DNA of 64,000 nucleotides from Seriola aureovittata (Eukaryota; Chordata; Actinopteri; Carangiformes; Carangidae). Positions 1 to 45,718 of this stretch are shown here, piece after piece. Under the pieces are notes generated by a model. It searched no databases. It was not told the DNA's origin and saw only the letters and a list, made by a program, of their open reading frames with translations. The stretch covers positions 13,832,501 to 13,896,500 of the forward strand of contig NC_079381.1 in assembly GCF_021018895.1 (NCBI RefSeq), given 5' to 3'. How positions within the stretch are numbered: position 1 is the stretch's first letter; every line of letters starts with the position of its first letter. The position numbers and the translations under genes are program-made.

Positions 1-782
1 AGGTTGAAAACATTACAGAAAGTGGTTTTTCATCTAGAGCTGCAGATAACCACATTATGAACTCCAGCTTATCCTGGCCATTTTCCAGAAAGGACACAGA
101 CCAACCTTTGTCCCATATGACACAAGGCTTCATTTTGCTTGTACTGAAAGAAGATAGAAATGACTGATGTCTATGGGATTTCTACAGATTTCTACAAACT
201 GCGTGGTCACTGATAATTTGGTATTCTGGTTCACTTGCTTGATTTACCCCACAGCCAAATGTGTTCATTTGAAGCTATTTTAAACTGGATTATGATTCAG
301 CTAATAGTGATATAAAAATGGATGCAATATTGGATTTTACAACAATTGAATTGGCAATGTTTAGGTTGGTTAAGCGTGCATTCATACTACTTCTACTTGG
401 AGTGGAAGCAACTGTATTTTCCAACCATAACTATTTCTACCATTGATCCAGTACTTTAAGTTATTTAAACCATTTATCACTTACTTTTAGCTAACTCAAT
501 TGTTTCCATTTCTTTTTAGCGTTGTTCATGGCAGCATTGTTCAGGTGTTATAACTGACTCGATATGTGGATATGTTCTTTTCTTTATCAAATCTTAGATT
601 CTGTTTAATCACATTAGTTGGACTACTCCACAATATTTCCACATACTCCCTGACAGTTGTTTGGGAATCACTGTTCTGGTTTAACCAGACTGACTCTCTG
701 GCAGGTAATACTGCACCTTTTTCCTTACAGAAGTACATTTGCGTGGCAGTTATGCGAGACCATCAACTGCTGTAAAGATTAG

Positions 783-828
<46 letters not shown>

Positions 829-1873
829 GTGTATGTATGTGTATGTGTATGTGTAGGGGGTTTCTATATAACAGCTGTTTTTTTTGTTTTGTTTTGTTTT
901 TGTTTTTTTTTGAGAAATCATTCAAGCAAAAAGTAATGTGAGAAACGAGCTTGACAAGTCTTTCTCAGTGAAGCGGAGAGATCTGCAATGTGTACTGGTG
1001 GGATGTTGAGCTTTATGATAAAATATTGCAGCAATCCTCTTAATCAGCCTAAAGCAATGCATGCACAGGAAAGGTCAATGAATTCTTTGTGCAGTAGTAG
1101 AGATTTTTCCCTTAATCCTTTTCATTGGCTTTGTGTTCCTTTTTAGTTAATAGTTTTAGTTTCAGGATAAAACAGAGGCCACGGTGAAAAGTTCCCATTG
1201 TAGGAAGTACCAAGTCATATCAGTACTTCTTTGTTTCTTTTTAATGTTCCTCCACATCAGTTCTGAATAAATCACTGCATTACATTACATCTTATTTGCT
1301 GTGAGAATACGACAAAAGTCAGTAATATCGTTTGTGATGAATGTACATGGGGTACAGGCTACCAATAAATAGCTTTTAGCTGTAGCAAGTTCATGAAGCT
1401 TCTTTGTGCCATTCCTTAATTACAGTAATTCATCTCATGGGCCACTTATCTGATGAGTGATGAGTAAGAGTTTCCACCACATAAAACTTTAATCATTCCT
1501 ATCCGTCAACAGATTTGAATCCCAAATAGTTGTCTATACTGATAATTGTGATGCCTTGAATAAAGAAAGGGAAAACCAATAACAGCTCTGTTAGTCTATG
1601 ATATTTGGTTGTTAAAAGTAGCAGACGGTCTTACTTTCTTAAGTTTGTCAGGACATTATTTTGTGTACATTTAGACATCTACATTTTAAAGATAACTGCC
1701 ATTATAGAATTTAAGAAAGAAAATGTCTGATCTGTCCTCAAAATTGAATATAGACACATGTACATCTGCTGATTCCTCGCTCATTAAAGCAACATAAATC
1801 TGAAATAAGAAGTGTAAAACCAGAATCTGCACATGCATATCATATGATGTGTTGGGGTGTGTTTTCCGTGCAG
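1..1873 (+). other. ermp1: ermp1 intron (partial), no exon seen
   Basis: This stretch lies before the first recognisable ermp1 exon and ends at a good acceptor, a pyrimidine-rich tract followed by cag at 1871-1873. It is AT-rich, with stops in all frames. I found no segment resembling the preceding ERMP1 membrane exon. The only clear internal feature is a TG microsatellite at 784-854. The M28 peptidase half of the gene must lie left of the window. Confidence 0.7.
784..854. repeat. (TG)n microsatellite with TATG interruptions
   Basis: Uninterrupted TG repeat from 784 to 820, followed by imperfect ATGT/GTAT units to 854. It lies in an ermp1 intron. Confidence 0.95.
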
Positions 1874-4800
1874 GGAGTCCGCCTGGTGGAACTGGGTGAT
1901 CTCTACTTTGATGTGAGCTTGCTTCTGTGGTGCTGCAGCCTGGTGTGGCTGACCCAGCAGGGCCTGTGTTCAGCCTATGTGCCCATGCTGATGGTGGCCT
2001 TCCCCCTGGCCACTAGACTGCTGCTAGCTAAGGAGTTTAAACACAGAGGTAAACACTCAACTTTAGTTACAAAGAATGTTTTTCTTAATCAGCATGTTTG
2101 TAATTTAAAGGAATCATTTGACATTTTTGGAAACAAGCTTATTTGCGTTCTTATTTCCCAAAAATGTCGAAACATCGGTTGTATGTAAGGATTCAGTTTT
2201 AACGCTAACTGTCTGAATGACATCAGAAAACTGATAAATTAATGATGGATTAGAGAGGGACTCTCAAAAAAGGGGGACAGCCAGGAGATTACAGGTGGAT
2301 GGTCTGACCATGGTGTGCTCTGACAAACGCTAACCTCTCTATCTATCGGCAGGAGCATCGGTGAAGTACAGTGTGCTCTACCTGTTGGGCCTGGCGTTGC
2401 CATACGTCCACTTCATGTTCCTCATCTGGGTGGTGTTTGAGATTTTCACTCCCATCATGGGTCGCAGTGGCACAGAGATACCCCCTGAGGTGGTGCTGGC
2501 CTCCCTGGTCACCCTCACAACCATCTTCCTCTCCTCTTTTTTTGTGAGTATTCTCACATTATGTGAACACAACAGTGAACAACACATCTGTATTTCTTTT
2601 TTGTTCAGCAGAATCACCTTGAAATCACATAGTTTCAAATTTCTGGCAGCAACATTTTTGTTTTAGCAGCGAAGGATTTATTGACATTAATTGTATGACT
2701 TAAGATAAACAAAACTAATAGCTGTGTATAGCTCAATGCCAATGAAATATAATTTAATGTAAAATGACCACATACTATTCACATTTGTTGTAAAAGACTG
2801 CAGTGTATATTCTTCCCCCAGTAACACAGAGTATTTTCTTGACTGTATCAGCTGCATTTCATCTACTTAGTGCGGAGCACTAAGTGGATCCTGGCTGGTC
2901 TGGGCTCAGTCTTCATCATCATGTTCCTGTTGGTGTCCTGCGGCTTTCTATTTCCTTATTCAGGCAGTCCAGACAGCCCTCGGCCTAAACGAGTCTTCCT
3001 GCAGGTTCGGAGTCACTGCACACACACAGAAGCACAAACATGTACATGTAAACTGATGAATTTATTCTAATGCTCTACAAAAATGAGAGAAATCTCTCAC
3101 ACTCTTAACTAATTGGGAATAAAGATTTTTCTTTTCCGCTTCTGATTTTTGAAGACATTTTGGTAGTTGTGCAAAAAAATATATTGAATTTGAGAAAAAT
3201 GCCCTCACTCAAATTTGTGACTGAGATGGAAAAATAAAATAATAATAAAACTCTTCTACTGCAGGATTACCTTGCATTTTCCTTGGTCACTTTCTGTGTT
3301 TGGTCTTGATTGACCATCATGCAGTGCAGCTTGTATGGTTAAAATCTCTTGTTGGGAGCATGAGAAATACAGATCGCCTTATAGCATATTTTTTGTATCT
3401 GGGACATTTCACAACATGACACATTGCCACATGTTTTCGTAATTGGGGAAAGAGCTCTCTGATTGCACCTGCTTGTATAAATCACATGAGGCCTCATTAA
3501 GTTATTCTATTTAAAAATCACTCGGTAAAACAGCTGGAGATGGTTGAAGGCAGGTTGAAGGAAAATGTTTTGTCCACCCCTCTCCCTGCAGCACACGACA
3601 AGGACCTTCCACAATCTCCAGGGCCAGGTGGAGAGCCGGGACTCGGGTCTTTGGATAAACAGCTTTGACTTCACAGCCATACAGCACATCACACCCGACA
3701 TCCCTGAGATCAACGACAGTGTTCGCACTCACTGCCGGGAGGACCGACCCTTCTGTGGTTACCCCTGGTTCCTGCCAGTGAAGTTCCTCAGCAAGTCAGT
3801 AACACAGCTTTGTTGCTGACAGCAGTGTTTCTGTGCTCTTTTTTTATTATTCATATAATGTTATTGTCTTCATGTGCAAACTTTTCATGCTTTGTATTCT
3901 TCCTCACCTCAAGTATTCTGGTGTATTTGCAGGAAGAACTGGTACCTTCCTGCCCCAGAAGTGTCTCCCAGCTCTCCAGTGGAGTTCAGCCTTCTGTCCA
4001 AAGAGGAGACCAGCTGGGGGACGATCAAGATGACCTTCAGTGCAAAAGGTCAGGAACATGTTATGTAGATGTCGAAGTGTTTTTTCCAGAAGTTGCTGGC
4101 TTTAGATTCTAGAAAGTCTAAGTAGACGTCCAACCTAGCTTTGACTGACGCTTCACATTGACCTGAGCCATACAACTGAAACAATTCCAGTCTCAAGCAG
4201 ATGTGTCCAGTGACACATTGAATGAGGTTGAAGAGTTTACAAGTAACAACTACTACTACTAACAATTATTCCCACCTCTGCTTGCAGGTGTAACACCCAG
4301 AAGCAATTTATTACTTGATGCATTGAATCTTTATGGGGTTATATTCCCAGTGCTGCATGTCCATAACAATTACAGTACAGCCATTTTTCATCAATATAAA
4401 CTCAATACTGTTATTCATTGATTTTCGCATTTCTCTTTTTAAGTATCATCTGGCCAACTGAATACGCATGTGTGTATATTATGTGCATATTAACTTGTGC
4501 ACATGTGATTGTACTTATGTCCTGTCCTGTTCCATCTCATGAAGGCCCCAGCCACATGTCTCTGTATCTGATGCCTCACCGAGGAGCCAGCCTCTCCACC
4601 TGGTCCTTCGGCGACGGGACGCCTCAGTTTGACCTGAGCGGAGAATATTTTGTCTTCTATTCCCACGGCCTTGATGCCCCCACATGGACCTTCTGGTTTG
4701 AAATACAGGTACTTATCTGCAATTAATAATAGCTTACAAAATCTATTTTGTGCTATGTTATTCATGAGAATTACTTAAACTGCTTTCTGTTTAAGGGGAG

Positions 4801-5424
4801 TGGAGGTAATTCTGTGAAAGAATCAGTGTTCCTCAATGTGATCAGTTCTTGGTTTAATTCTTGTAATTCTAGATTCAGTAAAATTCTTTTCATTTCATTA
4901 CATTTCTGAATTTCTGCCAAACATCACCTGAGAGTTTCTGCAGGAGATTAGCTCCTGCCAGGACACAGTTGGACTGTGTTCTGTGTTTGAATGCATAGTC
5001 TTGCTGTCATGTGAAAATTCAATCTCCAGTTTTTGAGATTTAAATTTTTTGAATTGAATTAAAGACTGCAGGAAATGAACTCCACGACCCTTTAAAGACT
5101 GTCCTTAAAATCCATTGCATAAGCTAAAAAACATGCAGCATAGTCAAGCTAAAGACAAGGGCCTGGGAAAACTGCTGGTCAGGTTTTGTCCTCTTACACA
5201 TTTGCCTTTGCTGACATTTCATGGTTGTCTTTCTTTTTCTCTGTCAGCCTCCCAGGGACCCGGACCCATCAGGCCCCGAAGGGATGATCTCCGTCGCCAT
5301 CTCCTCCCACTATTTCTTTGGGGAAGACCAGAGGACTGCTCAGCTAGAGGAAATCCTCCACAGGTTTCCCACATGGGTTTTTCCTTCATCTTGGGTCAGT
5401 ACCTACGACATGTACCGTTACTGA
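1874..5424 (+). CDS. ermp1: Endoplasmic reticulum metallopeptidase 1, C-terminal half (7 exons, 5' partial)
   Basis: Exons: 1874-2048, 2353-2543, 2852-3004, 3592-3794, 3933-4048, 4545-4708 and 5248-5424 (TGA 5422-5424). All introns are GT-AG and phases join cleanly into 392 residues plus stop, compared with about 904 residues in the human protein. ERMP1 is a multi-pass ER protein of the M28 (Fxna) family. Its zinc-peptidase domain is upstream and not seen here. The first three exons carry about five hydrophobic membrane segments (for example around [19 protein letters not shown]) and the conserved [20 protein letters not shown]. The last four exons form the C-terminal lumenal domain, with RTFHNL, PEINDSV (a possible N-glycosylation sequon), [27 protein letters not shown] and the end [10 protein letters not shown]. 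Each block aligns with human ERMP1 as I recall it. ric1 lies convergently downstream, as in human. The start is outside the window. Confidence 0.93.
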
Positions 5425-6609
5425 GGAGAGCACGCATCCTGAACGCTGATGCTGAGGAGGGCTGAGGGCTGCAGGGGCCCCAAGACAGCCAGAGAAAAGC
5501 GATATCAAGGAACAATACTGAGGACCAGCCCTGCCGCCTTTTCACTCTGACACGAACACACACTCTAACACACACTCACGCTCTCTCCCGGCCTGCCTGA
5601 GAGACCCCCATCACTGTGTCAGTAGGCTTAGTAGCTAACCGAGCAGGATGACGCGCAGAGGCATGCCAGAGGTAAGCTGACCAAAGCTTACGGACTGAAT
5701 AACTCACCGACCGACGCACTGGCCACCACAAGCCTTGCGCTCACTCCTGGGGTAGTGAAACGAAGGGGTTAAGATTTTCTTTTTGTACTCAATCTGTCGT
5801 GCCTTTGCTTTCCGTCCTCCCGCTTTTCTTCCTCTGTCATGCTAACACTCTTCCTGAATGAATAATGTTGCATGGCTCCCTCTGCTCCTCTGTCTTTATC
5901 AGCAATTCACTCGGGCCATCCTCAGACTAGATGTGTCTCTAACTTCCTCTGCTAAAATAACACCACTACCACCATCTACACTGTAGGTGTAGTAACATAC
6001 TGATGGATCTGTTTGGGAAAGGAAACAAAGACCTGTTTTTGTTTGACCCCTCCGCTGACTTTAACTGGAAACTTTGACACTTTGAAAGTCACTTTTCATC
6101 AACACGCACTTGTTATATTATGTGCAAATAGTTTTCGTATTAGCTAAGCAAACTGTGAAACTCCTCACTAAAGACCACTGATTTGCAGCAAGTCGTACCT
6201 ATGTGTTTCAATGGGGCATGCCAACGATCTGCTTTAATTGTCAGAGAACCTGGCATGCAGATGCAGAACACTGTGCCTGTTAAATGAAAACAGCTGGCTG
6301 AAATCAAAATGTCAAGGTTTGTCAAGGTTTGAGCTTGATGAGGCCAGAACTCTCAAGGAAACACAGACTCGTGGCTGTGTACACGTCCTGTGATTTCTAA
6401 TTATTCCCTGAACCTTGAGGGTGGCTGGGTGGGAAACCAGCAATGCAACTCCATACTTATTACTAACTGCATCAGTGTCAGTTTGTTCTGTCTCACAAGA
6501 GTTGATTATTTACATTTATACTGTAATAGTATTTATACTTGTTCTGAGATCTGTGCTACGAGTTGTCTCCAGCAGCACTAATGAATATCTTATTTTGTAA
6601 TGAAGGAAA

Positions 6610-6770
6610 GTAGAACTGCAACGGTTAATTGATTGATCAATCAGTCAATAGAAAGAAAATTAATCTGCTGCTATTCTGATAATTGATTAATATCTTTTTA
6701 CATTTCTATAATTTTTCAAGCAAAAATGCCAGAAACATGGCTCCAAGCTGGTTTCTGCTTTTCATAATTA
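6610..6770 (+). mobile_element. Degraded teleost interspersed repeat (tagaactgcaac family, DNA-transposon-like)
   Basis: The segment starts tagaactgcaacggttaatt and continues through alternating attgatt/gattaat blocks to tttttcaagcaaaaatgcc. That order matches a repeat I know as abundant in percomorph fish genomes, a short non-autonomous element with a ctgcaac-type terminus. No clear second terminus or target duplication is visible, so it looks truncated. The family assignment is from memory. Confidence 0.45.
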
Positions 6771-8726
6771 ACTTTTAGAGTGAAGCTGACCCTGCTAGGA
6801 TCCACATAATCATTCACCCCATTCATCTAATTTCATTCTTCTCCCACTTGTGCTGAAATGCACTTAAGAATGTCAAATAATGCATTGGTACCTCTGGAGA
6901 CAGCTTATAGTTTTATCTGTCGTCTACTCATTTTCGTGGCGTGTGTTCCAAATTTTTCCTCTTATCCTATTATTGGAGCTGCATCTGTACTGTTTATAAC
7001 CCAAGTATCATAACTACAATCCAGTTAGTATGAACTGTTTTACATGTGTCCACTTCACATGGTGGACCCCATAGTGAACGTTATAGTCATTGCCACCACT
7101 ACCTCCATATTGATCAAAACTTGTCCGCGTCCGACACCGATATAAGAGTTATTAATGGTCTTGTAAAGACTAGCTTGAATGTTATTGTGGGAAAGATTGA
7201 GATAATATTTAGCTAACTGACATTGACTAATGTTAGAGATAGAGAGATTATTGTGTGTCTGTGGGCTAGATCCGTTTTGTGTTTTGATAGATGAATTGCG
7301 TAGAGGTGCTATCAGAGAATCAGAATCTCCTCGCCTCCTCCAGTCCGACACACTGATGACATCTGTTAAAACACAAAAAAAAACAAAAGCCTCACATAGC
7401 TACTTGGTGGTTGTCCAGACTTCCCGGCTCCCTCCATGTGTAATCAAATGTGGAACCAAGTTGTAAAAACATGGGAGATTTTTTGCACTTTGGAGATCAA
7501 CTGATAAAAAGTTATCGCCTTTTCTCCACTTTGTGTTACACCCGGTGACGCGTCCTTGTCGTCCATGTTGTCCGTTTTGGCTTCAGTCACACAAGATAAG
7601 AAATACTGACATGAAGGAGGCCTTAAAGTTTTGCTTCCAAAGACACACAAAATGTTTACTGTTGTGGACACAAACGTCTCACTGGTCTTAAAAGCTATCA
7701 AGTGCCACACTGTACAGCATTTCTTCAAATCCATCACAGCCTTCAATAGCACTTGGCAATTTGGAAACAGATTGTCCTACTATGCTCTTTCCTTTATGCA
7801 TTTTGTGTAACGGCTAATGAGCAAAACAGAAAATGATGAGATTGAAAGTTTGGAAACAGGAATTGACAGAAACATTCTCATCACAAGGTTCACTCAGTAG
7901 CTTCTCAATCATATGACATGATATTCCCCAGCAGATGGAATAATTGCAACATAACATGATATTATGGAGAGACTATTTTTGTCAAAAGCCAGATGATCTT
8001 ATCAGCTGACTGCAGAGTAATAACCTGCCCTTAAAAAAGAAAAACATCAAATCTATCAGATACCTGCTGTTATGAATTTGAAATTGTTGGAGATTTGATA
8101 TAGTTTATTGTAATTGTCATTGAGTTTTTTTTTGCTCATTCAAAAGGACCATAACTGTTTATTTTGTACCCTTTACCACAAGTCTTATTTCAGAGTAAAA
8201 GCATGTTTGATTACTGAAGTCAACTGGAGAATAATTGCCCGTAATCTAAATGTGCTAAAACATGGGCGGAAAAAAACACCAGTATGGTCCTTTTTAATGT
8301 GTTTAATAATTTAAGCCTCTGTACCAGATGTGCTATTCCACAGCTGTTAGTAATGGAGTCAGCATTTATTGCAGCAGAAACAGAAACGCAAAGTGTTTCT
8401 TCCTCATACTGCACAGCTGGCCTGGTGTGTCCTGCACTGTGATCAAGATCATCTAGCTCGCTCTCTGACGTTTTGAAAGTGCATTTTTCATTTTGAGTTT
8501 CTGTAGTCCGTCAGTAGGTGATGGTTCATCAGTTAACGGAGCAGGAACTGATGTGGTTTTCACGCATGTCAGACGTCCTAAAGATGGTCTTTTATCTTAT
8601 GTCTTTTGATTTAACATCTGATGAAGAGGCACCTAAAAATAGTCTGACATTAGAATGAAGTCTTTTCTGCTGAAGTAAACCATATATTTAAAAAGGACCT
8701 CCAGCTAACACACATCCACACTGCTC

Positions 8727-8750
8727 TGTGTGTGTGTGTGTGTGTGTGTG
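8727..8750. repeat. (TG)12 microsatellite
   Basis: Twelve TG units in the presumed ermp1 3' UTR or the gap before the convergent ric1 gene. Confidence 0.9.
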
Positions 8751-10043
8751 CGTGCACATGTCTGGCTGTACAGTGCAGTGGAACAGAAACTGATGACGGA
8801 AGTGACAGAAGATGCATCTATTCTGTTGTATAAAACGTATTTCAGTCGAAATACAGGAGGGTCTATGGGAGAAAAAAAGCTTTATTAACAAATGTACATT
8901 AATATTTTTCTAAAAATCTGTTAAGTGGTGTACTGTAGTTTTGTTTGAGGCTGAAAAGACTTCAAAAGCAACCAGAGTTACTGACCATTTCAAGTCGTGG
9001 CAGAAATGCGACCATTTTACTTGGATTTTTGTTTATACTCACAACATTAAATGGGATGATAGTTGATGAAAAAGTAATAACACAGAACTACGGGACGGAG
9101 CAGGGAGGCGTTTGATGTAAGTGCTGTGAAATGGCTCATCCTACGCCATTGGTGCTCCCCCTGTTAAGACTACAGCATACACTGACTGAGCATAACAGCT
9201 TAACATTTGAAATAAAAACAACTACTTTTAGGATAAAGTGACAAAGTCACATTGTTACTGTGCGACAGGATCTAATGCATTAATGTTACTCAGTTTAGAC
9301 TGAGAGGCTGACCAAGCACCGCAGTGTGTTTGTTGTTGGACGTAGCTTTATCTTCATCACATGAAACAGTCAAAAAAAAAAAAAAAAAATCTAACAATCA
9401 TTCACACAAATGTCCATATCAGCTTAAGAAATAAAGAGTTGAACTGAAATCTATTCCAGCATACACGCTAGAATGTCTTAATGCCTTTTGTTGAAGGATG
9501 TTTCTTTTTTTAATTTGTTAAAGGTTTTGTTATCGTTACGTTTTTTTTTTTTTTTTTCCAACATCTTGACTTTTCACCCATGCCTATTTGTTTTAGAAGT
9601 TCAGTTTTTGTTGAATTAAATTAAGATTAGTTTTTTTAAACAATGCTGATCATTTTGTTTATTTTTTTGTGATTGATGTGACACTTTACTGTAACAGTTA
9701 AGTTTCTCTTCTGAACTGCTGTTTTGGTTTTTTTTTTAATGCATATTTGTCTGTTAGTTGGAATTAAGTGATTGATGTGACTGTTGTGACTGGGATTATT
9801 GGGATCGATCTGGGTAACAGGGTTTCCATCTCTTGAATGGATGGGATGATTTTACATTATGCAAAAAGCTTGAATTAAATTAGCAACTGTACAGTAATTA
9901 AAATGCTTATTACATTAACGTTGTTTGCATTGCCCTCTATTTACCAACACGTCACGTCATTGGATCTACATAGTAACAGCAGATCAGATTATACTCTGGT
10001 TTAATTGTTCTCAATGAGGCAAACAAACCATTTTTAAAAATAA

Positions 10044-10049
10044 TTTATT
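10044..10049 (-). terminator. ric1: Candidate distal poly(A) signal of ric1
   Basis: TTTATT on the + strand reads AATAAA on the transcribed strand. It is the last such signal after the ric1 stop that precedes the convergent ermp1 side, and it would give a 3' UTR of about 3 kb. Confidence 0.45.
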
Positions 10050-11701
10050 GGTTTTTTATGTACAGGGGAAAAAAATGAAGTAGAAAACCAAACATGAGTA
10101 GAAAAGGCAAATGTACAAGAGAGTATCTTTACACTGCATTGAGGATGTCTGCTGCTCCTGCCCCAGAAATAAAACTCTACTCTGAGTCAGGAAACAGGCA
10201 ATACTTTTAAACTGTACACAGGAGGGAGGGAGCGCCGTCCACGTCTGTGTGAACGTGACACCCGAGTACCACGAGACACACCTGACCGACCGCTCCTTGC
10301 CTGCAGAGAAGGAAACCATAAAATATCTGCTATATTCATTTCCGTAGGAAATTGTCTCATATGCTGTCAGCATTAGTTTGAGCATTGATGGTTATGTTTC
10401 CAATGAGAGGGATGGGTCATGTGTGTGTGTTTGTGTGTGTGCGCGCGAGTGTGAGGTTTTGTTCCCTCTGCATAATGACTCAAGCGCTCAACCGAAGCAA
10501 CCGCTTAAAACAGAAGGCCTCTGGACGTAAAAGTCTTTGGTTCATCAAGTTACCATTTTCAAGTCAAGTAAAGCTTACAGCAGAGCAGCGTAGTGTAGCT
10601 GTAGGCTTGTTCAGAGTGGAGACAGGCCCACTGGAACGAGGGTGCAGCGGGATTTACATTGAGTGACAACAGTACATCAGCGACAGCAGCACTGTGCCGC
10701 AAAGTCATTTTTGCCCTTTTGTGAATAGAGAAGAGTGTTCTGACAATACAGGCAAGTCATAAAACAGATACCATTTAAGAATCTAAATTTCAACAGATAC
10801 CACACCCAGCTCGTCTTTGTACACACTGACAAGAGAGCAAAGAATTATCTATAAAATATGATTTGGTCTATCGTGAAAAATAAAAAGCAAACAGATGGGG
10901 GAAAAAAAAAAAAAAACAAAAACAGAAAAGAAGCAGTGAACATAAAAAATAAAGCTGAGTAACATTTCAATACATTGCACAACATAATACTGACATATCT
11001 GTGAATAAACCTTTTAGTGCTTATGGTAGAGAGCCAATACACAACTTTTTGATTAACTAAAAAGGGGAAAAAAAGTTTATCAGTCTTAAAAACAAACCAA
11101 GCACATCTCCAGGTATCAATTCAGCAATGATCATTCAGCTATAATGCCAATAAATAATAGTAATAATGAGACTAGTACAATAAAAATCAATTCCATGTGA
11201 TGTAAGTCACCAAACATGTCAACACATTATCGATACGATGTGGTAGAGGCATTCAGAACTCCACACAGATGCACACGAATGCATGCAGTGAAATCGGAAG
11301 TCATTGTCTCAAGCGGTTCAGGGATGTGATATGCATGTTGGACTGGACGAAATGTTAAGTCCTTATCAGATGGTGAAGGTTAAATTACACAACAGCTCTT
11401 CCATTACACAACCACAGCCAAGGCAACAGTGACATCAGTTTCATCCTCTTTTGTCGGACTGATACTGACGTGTCACGGATTAACACTGACAGGGGAATCA
11501 AACGGTGCTCTTGCAACAAGGGACAGGTACAAAAATCTACAGAGTGGGATGGCTTAAATAACACAATATTCATGATCTGCCTCGACAGGAAACATATTTT
11601 TGAAACTCTCAGACCGACTGAAACCCAAGTGAGTGTTTTAAAAGCTGGATAACGCATCGTATGATTTGGTTTTTATAGCATGGGTTTTTAAACCCCCCCC
11701 G

Positions 11702-11735
11702 CCCACCTCACCTCACCTCACTTCACCTCACCTCA
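11702..11735. repeat. CACCT-type pentanucleotide tandem repeat
   Basis: About six tandem copies of cacct, one of them cactt, in the presumed ric1 3' UTR. Confidence 0.85.
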
Positions 11736-12343
11736 TGAACACTGATCTGCTTTGCTTGTTGTCAAAACCTGGACCACAAGGTGAAGAGCAGTCAGCTGAT
11801 TCTGGCTCAGACTCCCCCCACCCCCACCCCCCTCAAGACACTTTTTTTGGGCCTGGACTGCAGCAAGGTCGGGGTGTTGGTGCATGAAGAATACATGAAC
11901 AGAGGTACTGATCAGTGGTAAGAAACTAGTCTCCACTCGCAAAGGTGGATTCTTCTTCTCAGGAGACCACTTTTTTTTTTTTTTTTTTTTGAAATCTTAT
12001 CGTCATCTTATGGAGAATTACACAGAATTCATACCATGAGCTTTTTGTGTTTGTTTTTTTTTTTTTTTTTAACAGGGAGACTCAAGAGGAACAAGGTGTA
12101 AGTGATAGAAAAATAATGTTATTTTGTACACTGTTACATTATTGAAAAAGGTATCACAAAATATTTTTAAAATCATATGAGGTATGAAAGTATGAAACAC
12201 CTCTTGTGTACACAAACAGAACTGCACAATTAACCACACGCTCAGACACACTTCAGTGCATCTTGTAAATGGTGCATGACTAGAGCTTTGTTCTACATTA
12301 TGCTTCGCAATGTAGCATGATACTGTGATCGAATACACTCAGG

Positions 12344-12353
12344 TTTATTTATT
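12344..12353 (-). terminator. ric1: Candidate proximal poly(A) signal of ric1
   Basis: The + strand reads tttatttatt, which is two overlapping AATAAA hexamers on the minus strand, about 660 nt after the ric1 stop. Use here would give a short 3' UTR and leave the downstream sequence as an alternative extension. Confidence 0.4.
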
Positions 12354-12788
12354 TTTTTGTCTTTGAACTGATTCTTGCACTGTTTGTATTAACCAAAGGA
12401 AAGAATGGAGCTTTTTGTTTGGAGAGTAGGGGGGAAAAAAAACGAAAAAAAAAAAAAACTCTCCAATTGCGAAAGAAAAAAATAACACACAAAATATCTG
12501 TTTTTTTGGAAAAAGAAAAGCATGGTGCCTTCCTGTGCTGGTCTACAGCTTCCAAACACCACATCAATCTAATACAGGGGAGCTTTTTATCTATCAGAGT
12601 ATTTTGGTAAGGTGAGACCTGTTCGACTGAACCCTGTTTCTGGTTGTGCTGTGATGTCTTTGTGCCAGTTGGGCTGTCTGTCGCTCTCTTGGTAGCTCAG
12701 TATCCACAGGGGCTCTAGTCAACACAAAGGGCAAATCTTAAGAGTGGATAATACTGACTGAAAGAACCTGCAGGAGAGGTACATAATG

Positions 12789-12821
12789 TGCACACGCACA
12801 CACACGCACACGCACACACAC

Positions 12822-12859
<38 letters not shown>

Positions 12860-12909
12860 TCACACACACACACGTACGCACGCACACACACACGCGCGCA
12901 CACGCACAC
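12789..12909. repeat. Interrupted (CA)n/(CG) microsatellite in the ric1 3' UTR
   Basis: About 120 bp of CA repeat with CG and GT interruptions (cacgcaca, cgtacgca, cgcgcgca). It reads as a UG-rich tract in the ric1 mRNA, starting about 100 nt after the stop codon. Confidence 0.9.
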
Positions 12910-13006
12910 TCAAAAATAAAGTCTAATTCCAGTCAGCCACTGCTGTCGCTGCTGTCCCTCCTCTCTTTAAAGTTCACAGGTTAGAGTCCAGAGGAGGCCC
13001 CTGGGT

Positions 13007-45718
<32,712 letters not shown>

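Larger units (their letters stand above)
5425..9920 (+). other. ermp1: ermp1 3' UTR (probable) and convergent intergenic DNA
   Basis: No coding exon was recognised between the ermp1 stop and the end of ric1. The first few hundred bases look like ordinary 3' UTR. Possible + strand poly(A) signals are AATAAA at 9211-9216 and 9430-9435, and ATTAAA at 9874-9879 and 9897-9902. If one of these is used, the UTR is about 3.8-4.5 kb. Which one is used cannot be told from sequence. The stretch includes a transposon-like repeat (6610-6770), a TG microsatellite (8727-8750), a run of A near 9375 and a run of T near 9545. Confidence 0.4.
10020..13006 (-). other. ric1: ric1 3' UTR (extent inferred)
   Basis: This follows the ric1 stop codon (13009-13007 on the minus strand) and contains no recognised coding exon. 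It holds a long CA tract on the + strand (GU-rich in the mRNA) at 12789-12909, a CACCT pentamer repeat at 11702-11735, several poly-A/poly-T runs (near 10905, 11970, 12055 and 12445) and two candidate poly(A) signals. Confidence 0.5.

Noticed and set aside
1844..1873. ATG-initiated frame leading into the first visible ermp1 exon
   Set aside because: These bases are the end of an intron, with acceptor cag at 1871-1873. The ermp1 exon begins at 1874.
12781..12909. Regular repeat array considered as a CRISPR-like array
   Set aside because: It is a dinucleotide microsatellite with no unique spacers, in an animal genome.
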